This document shows positions 48,628 through 55,866 of a stretch of DNA of 55,866 nt, one piece after another; position 1 is the stretch's first letter, and every line of letters starts with the position of its first letter. The DNA comes from CF-46 sp042408445 (GTDB lineage: Bacteria; Chloroflexota; Limnocylindria; Limnocylindrales; CSP1-4). The notes below the pieces were generated by a model. It ran no database searches, was not told the origin of the DNA, and saw only the letters and a program-made list of their open reading frames with translations. The stretch lies in NCBI GenBank assembly GCA_042408445.1, contig JBHORC010000001.1, forward strand, positions 1 to 55,866, given 5' to 3'. The translations under genes and the position numbers were made by a program.

Positions 48628-49494
48628 TTGCCAGAGTTGGCCGGCCGCCGTCGAGCGGTCCCCGCGGCATTTCTGACCGCGGCATTTCTCGTGTCGATCG
48701 TGCCCGCGGTCACGAATTCGGCGACCGCGCCGCCAGGTCTCGAGCCGTTCCTGCGCGCGCTCGGTCAAGTCGAATCCGGCGGGAGCTACACGGCGCACAA
48801 CGCGACGTCCGGCGCGTACGGCAAGTACCAGATCATTCCGAGCAGCTGGGCGGCGTGGGCGAAGCTCTACCTCGGCAGCGCGACCGCGCCGCAGACGCCC
48901 GCGAACCAGGAGACCGTCGCCCACCGCAAGGTGACCGCGCTCTACGTCTGGCTGGACTCGTGGCCGGCCGTCGCCCACTGGTGGCTGACGGGCTCGGGTG
49001 AGCGCAATTCCGCCCTCTGGTCGTCGTTCTCGCGGACGTACGTGAGCCGGATCATGGCCCTGATGAAGACGTACGGCGGCGGCGCCGTCGGGTCGACGTC
49101 AACGGTCGGACCGAACAGCTGGATCGACAAGTCGGATCCGCGCGTCGGCGAAGGCTCCCGGGCCATCGTCTACGGGGCGGGCTGGGCTGTCGCCCGTCTG
49201 GCGGCCTATTCCGGCCACACCGTGAAGTACGCGACCCGGACCGGCGCGTCGGCAACGATGCATTTCACCGGGAACGGCATCGCCTGGGTGGGTCCGGTCG
49301 GGCCGACACGCGGCAGCGCTCGCGTCTACGTGGACGGCAAGTACATCGGGATCGTGTCGCTGAAGCGAGCGGCCTTCCGTGCCCGGGTGATCGTCTTCTC
49401 CCGGCGTCTCGCCGCGGGCCCGCACACGATCCGCATCGTCGTCGCGAGCAGTCGCCGCCCGGTGGCGATCGACGAGCTGATCATCGGTCGATAG
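48628..49494 (+). CDS. Secreted transglycosylase/lysozyme-like protein
   Basis: A protein of 288 residues. TTG 48628 is preferred over the GTG at 48601 because AAGGAG ends five bases before it. An Arg-rich start and hydrophobic stretch with an internal AAFLT/AAFLV repeat form a signal peptide. The transglycosylase-like domain has ALGQVESGGSYTAHNATSG (the Glu is the probable catalytic acid) and YGKYQIIPSSWAAWAKLYLG. After a Gly/Ser linker, a C-terminal beta-sandwich (about residues 175-288: YSGHTVKYATRTGASATM, IAWVGPVGPTRGSARVYVDG) resembles carbohydrate-binding domains. It is secreted to the cell wall, and the SpoIID-like gene lies nearby. Confidence 0.82.
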   Translation: MPELAGRRRAVPAAFLTAAFLVSIVPAVTNSATAPPGLEPFLRALGQVESGGSYTAHNATSGAYGKYQIIPSSWAAWAKLYLGSATAPQTPANQETVAHRKVTALYVWLDSWPAVAHWWLTGSGERNSALWSSFSRTYVSRIMALMKTYGGGAVGSTSTVGPNSWIDKSDPRVGEGSRAIVYGAGWAVARLAAYSGHTVKYATRTGASATMHFTGNGIAWVGPVGPTRGSARVYVDGKYIGIVSLKRAAFRARVIVFSRRLAAGPHTIRIVVASSRRPVAIDELIIGR

Positions 49495-49500
49495 GGGAGG

Positions 49501-49529
49501 CCGCCGCCGGAACGCTCAGCGGGCGGCGG
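49501..49529. terminator. Hairpin between convergent transglycosylase and ridA genes
   Basis: CCGCCGCC (49501-49508) pairs with GGCGGCGG (49522-49529) around a 13-base loop; the right arm overlaps the end of ridA. No T-tract. Confidence 0.4.
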
Positions 49530-49893
49530 TCACCTCGATCTCGATCCGCGCGCCCAGCGCGAGGCGGCTGACCTCGACGGTCGCCCGCGCCGGTGGGTCA
49601 GTCGGGAAGTACTCGCGATACACGCCGTTCATCGTCGCGAAGTCGTCGAAGTCGACGATGTAGACGGTGCACCGGACGACATCGCCGTAATCGAGGCCGA
49701 CGGCCCGGAGGAGTCGGCCGACATTGTCGAGCGTCGCGCGCGTCTCGGCCGCGATCTCGCCCGCGAGACCGGGTGTTCCCGGCACGTCGCCGATCTGGCC
49801 CGAGAGGAAGACGAAGCCGTTCGCCTCGACGACCTTCGAGAACGGGAAGCTGCTCGGCGCCTCGCCGGCGAGCGCAGGAATGGTTCGCGGCAC
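49516..49893 (-). CDS. ridA: RidA-family enamine/imine deaminase
   Basis: A 125-residue trimer-forming protein. Rid landmarks: FSKVVEANGFVFLSGQIGD, ATLDNVGRLLRAVGLDYGDV, VRCTVYIVDFDDFATMNGVY and the substrate Arg in PARATVEVSRLALGARIEIE. RidA hydrolyses reactive enamines made by PLP enzymes such as threonine dehydratase, fitting the many PLP enzymes in this window. GTG 49893 is chosen: AGGAGG lies six bases before it, whereas the upstream ATG at 49920 adds basic residues only. Confidence 0.92.
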   Translation of the reverse strand: MPRTIPALAGEAPSSFPFSKVVEANGFVFLSGQIGDVPGTPGLAGEIAAETRATLDNVGRLLRAVGLDYGDVVRCTVYIVDFDDFATMNGVYREYFPTDPPARATVEVSRLALGARIEIEVTAAR

Positions 49894-49966
49894 GACGCTC
49901 CTCCTGTGACGGTCCCTCACGCCGGAGTCTAGGGGCAGCAGGCCGACCGCACCGTGCCCGGTCGGC

Positions 49967-49972
49967 TAGCCT
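49967..49972 (+). promoter_or_regulatory. Leaderless -10 box (TAGCCT) of the ABC-2 exporter
   Basis: TAGCCT, eight bases, then the ATG at 49981. Confidence 0.5.
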
Positions 49973-49980
49973 TCGTCCGG

Positions 49981-51009
49981 ATGGACGCCCTCAGCACGAC
50001 CGGCCTGTCGAAGTCGTACGGACGGCATGAGTTTCCGGTTTCCGCTCGGATCCGCGGCACGGGACCCGAGGTCCACGCGCTGACCGACCTGTCGATCGCC
50101 GTCCACGAGGGCGAGATCTTCGGCTTCCTCGGTCCGAATGGCGCCGGCAAGTCGACGACGATCCGGCTCCTGCTCGGCTATCTCCACCCCACATCCGGCG
50201 GCGCATCCGTCCTCGGCCGCGACATCGTCCGCGACAGCGTCGAGATCCGGCGACGGGTCGGCTACCTGCCGGGCGGGATCGCCCTGAACGACACGCTGAC
50301 TGGCGAGCGGCTCCTCGACTACCTCGGCGCCCTGACCGGGCGGCCCTCGATCCGCCGCGCCGAGCTGCTCGACCGTCTCGAGCTCTCCCCGCGAACCCTG
50401 CGCCGGCCCGTGCGCGACTACTCGCGGGGGATGCGCCAGAAGATCGGGATCATCCAGGCGCTCCAGCACGATCCCGAGCTGGCGATCCTCGATGAGCCGA
50501 CCGAAGGGCTCGACCCGCTGATGCAGCGGGCGTTCTACGGGATCCTCGACGATCTCCAGGCGGCCGGCCGGACGATCTTCTTCTCGTCCCACGTCCTCTC
50601 CGAGGTCGAGCGGGTCTGCGACCGCGTCGCGATCGTCCGTCAGGGGCGGCTCGTCGCCCTCGAGGACGTCGCCCGACTGCTGGAGCGCCGCAAGCGGAAT
50701 GTCGAGCTGCGGGTCGCGGACGACGACGTTCCGACGCTCGACGGCGTGCCGGGTGTCACCGCGATCAGCCGGTACCCGGACGGGCGGGTCACGTGCCAGC
50801 TCGAAGGCGACGTCGGCCCGTTTCTTGCGGCGCTCACCGGCCACCGGATCGTCGACCTGACGATCGAGCCGGCCCATCTCGAGGAGGCGTTCCTCGAGCT
50901 GTATGAGGACGCCGAGCCCGAGGCGGAGGCACCGCCGTCGACGGCCCCCATCGCGACGGCGCCACGCGACGCGGCCCCGCCCGAGCCACCGCGCGTGCCG
51001 ACCGCATGA
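49981..51009 (+). CDS. ABC-2 type exporter, ATP-binding protein
   Basis: A protein of 342 residues. Walker A GPNGAGKSTTIR, signature YSRGMRQKIG, Walker B LAILDEPTEGLDP and the H-loop SSHVLSEVERVCD are all intact. A C-terminal extension ends with a Pro/Ala-rich tail. It pairs by an ATGA overlap with a permease gene. Such pairs export drugs, lipids or peptides; the substrate is unknown. The ATG follows TAGCCT by eight bases. Confidence 0.93.
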   Translation: MDALSTTGLSKSYGRHEFPVSARIRGTGPEVHALTDLSIAVHEGEIFGFLGPNGAGKSTTIRLLLGYLHPTSGGASVLGRDIVRDSVEIRRRVGYLPGGIALNDTLTGERLLDYLGALTGRPSIRRAELLDRLELSPRTLRRPVRDYSRGMRQKIGIIQALQHDPELAILDEPTEGLDPLMQRAFYGILDDLQAAGRTIFFSSHVLSEVERVCDRVAIVRQGRLVALEDVARLLERRKRNVELRVADDDVPTLDGVPGVTAISRYPDGRVTCQLEGDVGPFLAALTGHRIVDLTIEPAHLEEAFLELYEDAEPEAEAPPSTAPIATAPRDAAPPEPPRVPTA

Positions 51010-51809
51010 ACGCCACCCTCTTCCGCCAGCTCTGGCGCTCCCAGCGCACGAAGCTGGTGATCATCTGTCTCGCGATCGCCGCGTGGAGCGCGGTGCTCCC
51101 GGTGATCTACCAGTCCTTCGGTCAGCAGATGAAGTCGCTCATCGATTCCGGGATCATCCCGAAGCAGTTGACGAACTTCGGCGGCGGCGACGTCTTCAGC
51201 CTCGCCGGCGCGATCGCCCTCGGCTACGTCCACCCGATCTCGATCATCCTCGTCTCGGTGTTCGCGATCGGCTTCACGACGTCGGCGATCGCCGGGGAGC
51301 GTCAGCGCGGCACGCTGGAGGTCCTGCTCGCCCGGCCGCTCTCAAGGCGCGACATCTACGCGACGGAGCTCGTGACCGCGCTCCTCCTGATCGGGCTCGT
51401 CCTGGCCGCAACGTCCGTCGGGACGCTGGTCGGCGCGGCGGCGGCCGGCGTGCTGCCGGAGCTCCACCCCGAGCGCCTGCCGCTCCTCTGGCTGAATGGG
51501 ATCCTGCTCTGGGGCGCGATCGCGGCGATCGGCCTCGCCGCCTCGGTGTCGTTCGACCGGCTCACACCCGCGCTCGGGATCACGATGGCGATCGTCGTCG
51601 TCAGCTACTTCCTGGAGATCCTCGGCTCCCTCTGGCCGGATGCCGCAGGGCTGCAGCCGTACTCGCTGTTCCACTACCTCGCGGCGCGGGACGTCCTGAA
51701 CGGGACGGTGAATGCGGCCGGCCTGGCGCTGCTCGCCGCGGTTGCGGTGGCCGCGATCGCCTGGGCCGTCACGGTCTTCCCGCGTCGCGACCTGGCGGCG
51801 CCGAGCTGA
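51006..51809 (+). CDS. ABC-2 type exporter, permease
   Basis: A 267-residue membrane protein with six hydrophobic segments (for example VIICLAIAAWSAVLPVIYQS and ISIILVSVFAIGFTTSAIAG). The motif AIAGERQRGTLEVLLARPLS just after the second is the conserved ABC-2 coupling region (NatB/YhaP type). It is translated from an ATG overlapping the ATPase stop. It is convergent with the APH-like kinase gene three bases away. Confidence 0.9.
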   Translation: MNATLFRQLWRSQRTKLVIICLAIAAWSAVLPVIYQSFGQQMKSLIDSGIIPKQLTNFGGGDVFSLAGAIALGYVHPISIILVSVFAIGFTTSAIAGERQRGTLEVLLARPLSRRDIYATELVTALLLIGLVLAATSVGTLVGAAAAGVLPELHPERLPLLWLNGILLWGAIAAIGLAASVSFDRLTPALGITMAIVVVSYFLEILGSLWPDAAGLQPYSLFHYLAARDVLNGTVNAAGLALLAAVAVAAIAWAVTVFPRRDLAAPS

Positions 51810-51812
51810 GCC

Positions 51813-52826
51813 TCAGGCCAGGAGGCGAGCGGCCGCCGCGGCCCGCTCGCACCACCACGCGAGGTCGTCGGCCGCGCTGACCCCGGACGCGAGCACGAGA
51901 CCGGCCTCCGCATCGAATCCCTTCCGCCAGCCCCGGAGCAGGAGGCCGACGAGGGTCGCGAGATCGTTCTGCCGCGCCCACTCGGTCGCGTCCACGTCCG
52001 GGCGGCGCGCCCAGTACCGCTCGAGCACCTCCGCGGGCGGGATCGGCAGCGCGTTGACGTTTGCGACGAGGAACCAGCCCAGCTCGACGGCGACCGGCGC
52101 GACCATGACCATCTGCCAGTCGACGAGCTCGACGCCACCGTCGGCGGCCAGGCCGGCGTTTGCGAGCTTGAGATCGCCATGGAGGAGCGTCGCGGGCTCG
52201 GCCGCGAGGGCGTCCAGCAGCGGCCCGGGATTTGCCGCGAGGTCGTCGACGATCGTTCGCGCGGCGGCCGTCGCATGCCGATCCCAGGCGTCCCAGCCGG
52301 GCAGGAGTCGATCGGCGACGGCGTCACGGGCGGGCCCCGGCTGCTCCAGCGAGCTGCGGCAGATCAGCGTCAGCCGTTCCCGGAGCGGCGTCCAGAACCC
52401 TCGCCCCGCCGCGAGGCCCTCATCCCAGCGACAGCCGTGCATGGCCGCGAGCGCATCGAGGACGCGGTCGAGTCGGTCGATCGCGAGCGTCTCGTTCCAG
52501 TCGAACAGGATCCCCGACAGGTCCGGCATCAGGACGGCCGACGTCCCCGTCGCCTCGTCGTACGCCGCGCCGACGGCGGGGTTCCGGGCGGGCCACGGAA
52601 GCTCCGGTCCCTCGGCCGCGAACCACGCCTCGCGGAGCACCGGCCCATCGGCGGTCGCCCGGGCGATCCAGTCCGCCGCGGTCGAATCCCGCTTCAGCAC
52701 GAACCCCCGGCCGTCGGCGTCGCGAAGCCTGGTCATCGTCGCACCGGACCAGCCGTCGTTCGGAAACGGCTCCTCGGTCGCGGGATCGATCCCGTGCCGG
52801 GCGAGCAGCTCGTCGAGCGCGATCAA
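51813..52826 (-). CDS. Aminoglycoside phosphotransferase (APH)-family kinase
   Basis: A 337-residue protein-kinase-like fold. The catalytic loop LLHGDLKLANAGL, the metal Asp in VELVDWQMV and an N-lobe Lys (GFVLKRDS) are conserved. Residues between them match the general APH/choline-kinase-like Pfam family, so the substrate may be a sugar, amino alcohol or cell metabolite rather than an antibiotic. TTG 52826 is chosen: it overlaps the stop of the preceding small membrane-protein gene (TTGA), as neighbouring genes do. An in-frame ATG at 52883 would overlap that gene by 61 bases. Confidence 0.75.
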   Translation of the reverse strand: MIALDELLARHGIDPATEEPFPNDGWSGATMTRLRDADGRGFVLKRDSTAADWIARATADGPVLREAWFAAEGPELPWPARNPAVGAAYDEATGTSAVLMPDLSGILFDWNETLAIDRLDRVLDALAAMHGCRWDEGLAAGRGFWTPLRERLTLICRSSLEQPGPARDAVADRLLPGWDAWDRHATAAARTIVDDLAANPGPLLDALAAEPATLLHGDLKLANAGLAADGGVELVDWQMVMVAPVAVELGWFLVANVNALPIPPAEVLERYWARRPDVDATEWARQNDLATLVGLLLRGWRKGFDAEAGLVLASGVSAADDLAWWCERAAAAARLLA

Positions 52827-53080
52827 TCGCGATCGGACGAAAGCGTGGGCGAGATCGGCACGAACCGTTGGGCGGCACCCCATTCGATGAGCGACAGCGC
52901 GAGGAGCCCGAGGCCGACGAAGGCAATCCGGCCGAGGAAGTACATGGCCATGACGCCCGGGTCGCCGATCACGGTCTCGTTGGGCGGGTCGCCCGACGTC
53001 CCGACTCGACCATCGCCGACGAGGATCGCGGCCCCGATGAACCAGGCCGCCGCGAGCAGCGCGAACACCGACCGCATCAT
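52823..53080 (-). CDS. Small two-helix membrane protein
   Basis: A protein of 85 residues. One helix spans about residues 5-22 (VFALLAAAWFIGAAILVG) and a second about 46-65 (FLGRIAFVGLGLLALSLIEW), separated by a polar loop. No motif is recognised. GGAGGG precedes the tandem ATGs (53080 and 53077). It lies between the cupin gene and the APH-like kinase gene and is probably cotranscribed with both. Confidence 0.7.
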   Translation of the reverse strand: MMRSVFALLAAAWFIGAAILVGDGRVGTSGDPPNETVIGDPGVMAMYFLGRIAFVGLGLLALSLIEWGAAQRFVPISPTLSSDRD

Positions 53081-53098
53081 TGTTCCCTCCGGTGCTCC

Positions 53099-53482
53099 TC
53101 AGCCCTCGTCGAGGTAGTGGACGACGGATCCGGGGCAATTTCGGCTGATCACGACCACGAGCGGCTCGGTCGCCGACGCGTTCTCCTCGACGTGCGCCTC
53201 ACCTGCGGCGATGTAGACGAAGTCGCCGGCCTCGGCCTCCATCGATTCCTCGAGGCCGGTCGGCCCGAAGGTGTACCGCGCCCGACCGGAGGCGATCCAG
53301 ATGCTCGTCTCGCACTCGCCGTGGTGGTGGATGCGGGTCTTCGCGCCGGGTGCCGTCGTGACGACCGAGGAATACAGCCCGACCGAACCCACCGTCTCCG
53401 CGCCGATCGCGATCGAGCGCCCCATGTCCGCGTTCTGGCCCTGGCTCGTCGATCGATCCTGGGGGCGGATGCGAACGGCCAT
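53099..53482 (-). CDS. Cupin-domain protein
   Basis: A 127-residue single-domain cupin. The metal-binding motif appears as TRIHHHGECETSIWIASGRA (two or three His and a Glu), with the second half GDFVYIAAGEAHVEENA carrying the further His. It could bind a metal and a small metabolite, or act as an isomerase or dioxygenase. The ATG at 53482 lies five bases after TAGCGT, whose TAG is also the stop codon of the amidohydrolase gene. Confidence 0.85.
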   Translation of the reverse strand: MAVRIRPQDRSTSQGQNADMGRSIAIGAETVGSVGLYSSVVTTAPGAKTRIHHHGECETSIWIASGRARYTFGPTGLEESMEAEAGDFVYIAAGEAHVEENASATEPLVVVISRNCPGSVVHYLDEG

Positions 53483-53487
53483 CGGCG

Positions 53488-53493
53488 ACGCTA
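53488..53493 (-). promoter_or_regulatory. Internal -10 box (TAGCGT) of the cupin gene
   Basis: Minus-strand TAGCGT, five bases, then the ATG at 53482. The box overlaps the upstream stop codon, giving the cupin gene its own possible promoter. Confidence 0.4.
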
Positions 53494-54720
53494 GACCACG
53501 ACCGGATCCGGCGCCCACGAGACGCGCCAGACGCGCCACAGGGCGGACGGATCCGAGAGCGGATCGCCGTGGACGAGCACGAAGTCGGCCGGTCCGGCCT
53601 CGCGGATGACCCCCGCGTCTGGCTCGCCGAGGAGCTCCCCGCCGCGGATCGTCGCTGCCCGGAGTGCCTCCCACGGCTGAAGCCCGGCATCGACGAGCGC
53701 TTCGACCTCCCACGCCAGCTGGTTCGCCCGGAGCGAGCCACCGCCGAAGTCCGTGCCGGTGGCAATCCGGACGCCGGCACGATGGGCGGCGATGACCGAC
53801 GCCTCGGCCTTCTCGCGCCGCGTTGCCATGGCCGCTCGCCCCTCCGCGCCCGCGAACCGGGCGATCGTCGTCGTCGAGCCGAACGATGCCCAGGACCGGA
53901 ACACGCCGAGGGTCGAGACGAGGAACGTCCGACGTTGTGCCATCTCGGCCGCGAGGTCGTCGTCGAGCTCGAAGCCGTGCTCGATCGCATCGACGCCGCC
54001 GGCGACGCCCTTCCGCGCGCCGTCGATCCGGCCGCTGTGGGCGGTGACGCGCGCACCGCGGTCGTGAACGGCCCGCACGACGCGGCCGATCTCGTCGGCG
54101 GACCACGGGCAGACCGTCGGATCCGCGCCGTCGAGATACAGCTTGATCAGGTCCGCGCCGTCGTCGAGCTGGCCGAGCGCCGCGGCCACGAGGCCATCCG
54201 CGTCGTCGACCTCGACGCCGCCGGAGTTGAGCGAACCTGGGCCGCCGATCCACGTCCCGGCCGCCCGGATGTGCGGCCAGCCTGCTCGACCGCGGGCACG
54301 ATCCCGAACGCCAAGGCTCAGGGCACGCTCGCGGCCATCGACGGGATCGACGCCGGGCGGCGCGCCCACGTCCCGGGCCCATCGCACCCCGGCCTGCGTC
54401 ATGAGGGCCGCATTCCGGGCAACCGTCGCGACCGCGGTCGCCGGCGAATCGTCGATCCGGTCGATCCAGTGGGAGCCGCCGGGCAGCGTCAGGTGGCTGT
54501 GGCCGTCGACCATGCCGGGCACGATCGTGCTGCCGCCGGCATCGACGATCTCCACGTCGCCATCGAGCGCTTCCTCGCTGTCCGTCGGCCGGATCCAGGC
54601 GATCCGGTCGCCGTCCACGAGGATGCTCACCCCGTGCCGGAGCTGATCGTTCGTGGCGTCGGCCAGGGCGGCGTCGCGGTACAGGACTCGGCGAACCGGT
54701 TCGGACGATCTCGCGGACAC
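53491..54720 (-). CDS. Metal-dependent amidohydrolase (imidazolonepropionase/prolidase-like)
   Basis: A 409-residue enzyme of the amidohydrolase superfamily. The metal pair HSH is in PGMVDGHSHLTLPGG, the bridging Lys region is ADLIKLYLDG, further His residues lie in VTAHSG and AIEHGFELDD, and the catalytic Asp is in IATGTDFGGG. The chemistry is hydrolysis of amide or similar bonds in cyclic or peptide substrates. GTG 54720 is chosen since TAGGCT sits seven bases upstream and the in-frame extension to 55266 is antisense to the ACC-deaminase-like gene. Confidence 0.88.
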   Translation of the reverse strand: MSARSSEPVRRVLYRDAALADATNDQLRHGVSILVDGDRIAWIRPTDSEEALDGDVEIVDAGGSTIVPGMVDGHSHLTLPGGSHWIDRIDDSPATAVATVARNAALMTQAGVRWARDVGAPPGVDPVDGRERALSLGVRDRARGRAGWPHIRAAGTWIGGPGSLNSGGVEVDDADGLVAAALGQLDDGADLIKLYLDGADPTVCPWSADEIGRVVRAVHDRGARVTAHSGRIDGARKGVAGGVDAIEHGFELDDDLAAEMAQRRTFLVSTLGVFRSWASFGSTTTIARFAGAEGRAAMATRREKAEASVIAAHRAGVRIATGTDFGGGSLRANQLAWEVEALVDAGLQPWEALRAATIRGGELLGEPDAGVIREAGPADFVLVHGDPLSDPSALWRVWRVSWAPDPVVV

Positions 54721-54727
54721 GAGCGGG

Positions 54728-54747
54728 AGCCTAGCACCGGATAGGAT
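54728..54747. promoter_or_regulatory. Back-to-back leaderless promoters
   Basis: Minus-strand TAGGCT (54733-54728) precedes the GTG at 54720 by seven bases. Plus-strand TAGGAT (54742-54747) precedes the GTG at 54755 by seven bases. The two -10 boxes are eight bases apart, so each -35 zone would lie over the start of the opposite gene. Confidence 0.55.
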
Positions 54748-54754
54748 CGCCGCC

Positions 54755-55780
54755 GTGACGTCGTCGATGCCGATCCCTGCCGTCGTCCCCGCCGCCATCG
54801 CGGCCCTGCCGCGGTTCCCGCTCCTCGACGGACCGTCGCCCCTCACGCCCCTGCCGCGGTTCGCCGCCTCGGTCGGCGGGGAGGCGCAGGTCTGGATCAA
54901 GCGCGAGGACCTCCTGCCGCTGGCGTTCGGTGGGAACAAGCTGCGGAATCTCGAGTTCCTCGTCGGGGCCGCGATCGCCGAGGGCGCCGACACGCTGATC
55001 ACGTCGGGTCGCCGTTGGTCGAACCACTGCCGGCTCACCGCGGCGGCTGCGGCGCGTGCCGGCCTGGCGGTCCACCTCGTCGTCACCGGCCCGCCGCCGA
55101 CGCCCGGCGATGAAGGGCCGAACCTCCGGCTGGACGAGCTGCTCGGCGCGACGGTCCACGTCACCCGAACCGGGGAGCGCGCCGAGCGGGCCGAAACGGT
55201 GGAGCGGGTTGCGCGCGAGGTTCGCGCTGCGGGCCGTCGGCCGTTCGTGATCGACGTCGGCGGCACGGGGCCGATCGGAGCCGCGGGCCAGGTCCTGGCG
55301 GGCCTCGAGCTCGCGGATCAGCTCGCAAAGGCGGGCGTCGCGGAGGCGTCGGTCGTGCTGCCATCCGCGACCGGCGGGACGCACGCTGGTCTGCTCGCGG
55401 GACTTGCCCTCGCCGGCGGCCCGACGCGGACCGTCATCGGGATTGCCGTCGCGGCGCCGTCCGTCGAGCTGCGGCCGAAGCTCGTCGGGTTGCTCGCTGC
55501 GCTCCAGCCGCTCGTCGGCGTCGCGGTTCCGGCGGACGCGGTCATCCTCGAGGACGACCAGCTCGGGTCGGGGTACGGTCGGCCAACCGCCGCCGCCGAC
55601 GAGGCGACCAAGTTGCTGGCCCGCACCGAGGGGATCCTTGTCGACCCGATCTACACGGCCAAGGCGCTGGCGGGACTCGTTGCCCGCGTCCGTGACGGAC
55701 GGCTGCGGGGTCCCGTCGTCTTCTGGCACGCGGGCGGCGGGCCCGGCCTGTTCGAGCGGCTCGACGAGGTGCCGGGCTGA
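54755..55780 (+). CDS. D-cysteine desulfhydrase / ACC deaminase-family PLP enzyme
   Basis: A 341-residue fold-type II PLP enzyme. The PLP lysine is in PLAFGGNKLRNLEFLVG, the Ser/Asn loop is GRRWSNHCRLTAAAAA (usually SNH), and the phosphate-binding Gly-rich loop is SATGGTHAGLLAGL. The family includes 1-aminocyclopropane-1-carboxylate deaminase and D-cysteine desulfhydrase; sequence alone does not decide. The GTG at 54755 is seven bases after TAGGAT; the frame extends upstream to 54653, antisense to the amidohydrolase. Confidence 0.87.
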   Translation: MTSSMPIPAVVPAAIAALPRFPLLDGPSPLTPLPRFAASVGGEAQVWIKREDLLPLAFGGNKLRNLEFLVGAAIAEGADTLITSGRRWSNHCRLTAAAAARAGLAVHLVVTGPPPTPGDEGPNLRLDELLGATVHVTRTGERAERAETVERVAREVRAAGRRPFVIDVGGTGPIGAAGQVLAGLELADQLAKAGVAEASVVLPSATGGTHAGLLAGLALAGGPTRTVIGIAVAAPSVELRPKLVGLLAALQPLVGVAVPADAVILEDDQLGSGYGRPTAAADEATKLLARTEGILVDPIYTAKALAGLVARVRDGRLRGPVVFWHAGGGPGLFERLDEVPG

Positions 55781-55866
55781 GGTTCGCGAGGCGCGGTGCG
55801 AGGAGCGCGACGAGCCGGCCCCCGCGCCACGCGCCGTGCCGCGCCGCGCCGCGCACTGCGACCCGC

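Noticed and set aside
51813..52826. Antibiotic-resistance gene
   Set aside because: APH-family fold only; cotranscription with a cupin and an amidohydrolase points to metabolism, and no resistance subgroup is recognisable.

Overview
The window is a very GC-rich, densely packed chromosomal segment with about 48 protein genes on both strands. I see no rRNA, tRNA, CRISPR array, transposase or prophage gene. The gene content (DUF885 peptidase-like protein, cyclase/ATPase fusion, SatD-DUF3307 pair, CpaE-like ATPase with an Ala-rich partner, membrane-anchored solute-binding protein, flavin-dependent ThyX) suggests a free-living aerobic heterotroph. My best guess is a high-GC Chloroflexota bacterium (Limnocylindria-like), with Actinomycetota second. 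This is inference from protein flavour, not from a marker gene. Many genes seem to lack a ribosome-binding site: a TAnnnT -10 box lies 5-8 bases before the start codon at 15 genes, implying leaderless mRNAs. Operon-internal genes use ATGA/GTGA overlaps, and a minority have a clear Shine-Dalgarno site.

Layout. 60-8507: a propeller lipoprotein (-), a TPR protein, a methyltransferase-like/PD-(D/E)XK-like fusion and a DUF885 protein. 8539-13630: an FAD oxidase diverging from a class III aminotransferase, followed by an IclR regulator and an MscS channel. 14034-16741: acetyl-CoA synthetase and an unknown protein. 16771-19728: a CpaE/ParA-like ATPase with a large coiled-coil partner. 19931-23401: moaA, a purine nucleoside phosphorylase with a long structured leader, and thyX. 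23455-28947: a signalling island, with a zinc ribbon, a degenerate class III cyclase/ATPase/TPR protein and a cNMP-binding protein on the minus strand, diverging from a second cNMP-binding protein and a flavin oxidoreductase. 29019-30730: satD-DUF3307 with a striking operator pair. 30788-37685: amino-acid and peptide metabolism (aminotransferase, S15 hydrolase, Nudix, PhzF, sarcosine-oxidase-like, LD-carboxypeptidase). 37845-44182: a complete oligopeptide ABC transporter operon. 44223-49893: small membrane protein, aquaporin, zinc ribbon, 3-methyladenine glycosylase, SpoIID-like protein, alpha/beta hydrolase, transglycosylase, RidA. 49981-51809: an ABC-2 exporter. 51813-55780: amidohydrolase, cupin, small membrane protein and APH-like kinase on the minus strand, diverging from an ACC deaminase/D-cysteine desulfhydrase-like enzyme.

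The genes hint at amino-acid, peptide and polyamine scavenging: oligopeptide uptake, peptidases, flavin amine oxidases, PLP enzymes, RidA and acetyl-CoA synthetase. The most original signals are the methyltransferase/nuclease-like fusion, the CpaE-like/coiled-coil pair, two TAGCC-N6-GGCTA operators on the satD promoter, an attenuator-like leader and DnaA-box-like cluster before the nucleoside phosphorylase, and a probable CTG start codon with a strong ribosome-binding site on the cyclase gene. All calls were made by eye; no database or folding program was run. Bases 1-59 and 55781-55866 hold nothing I can call.
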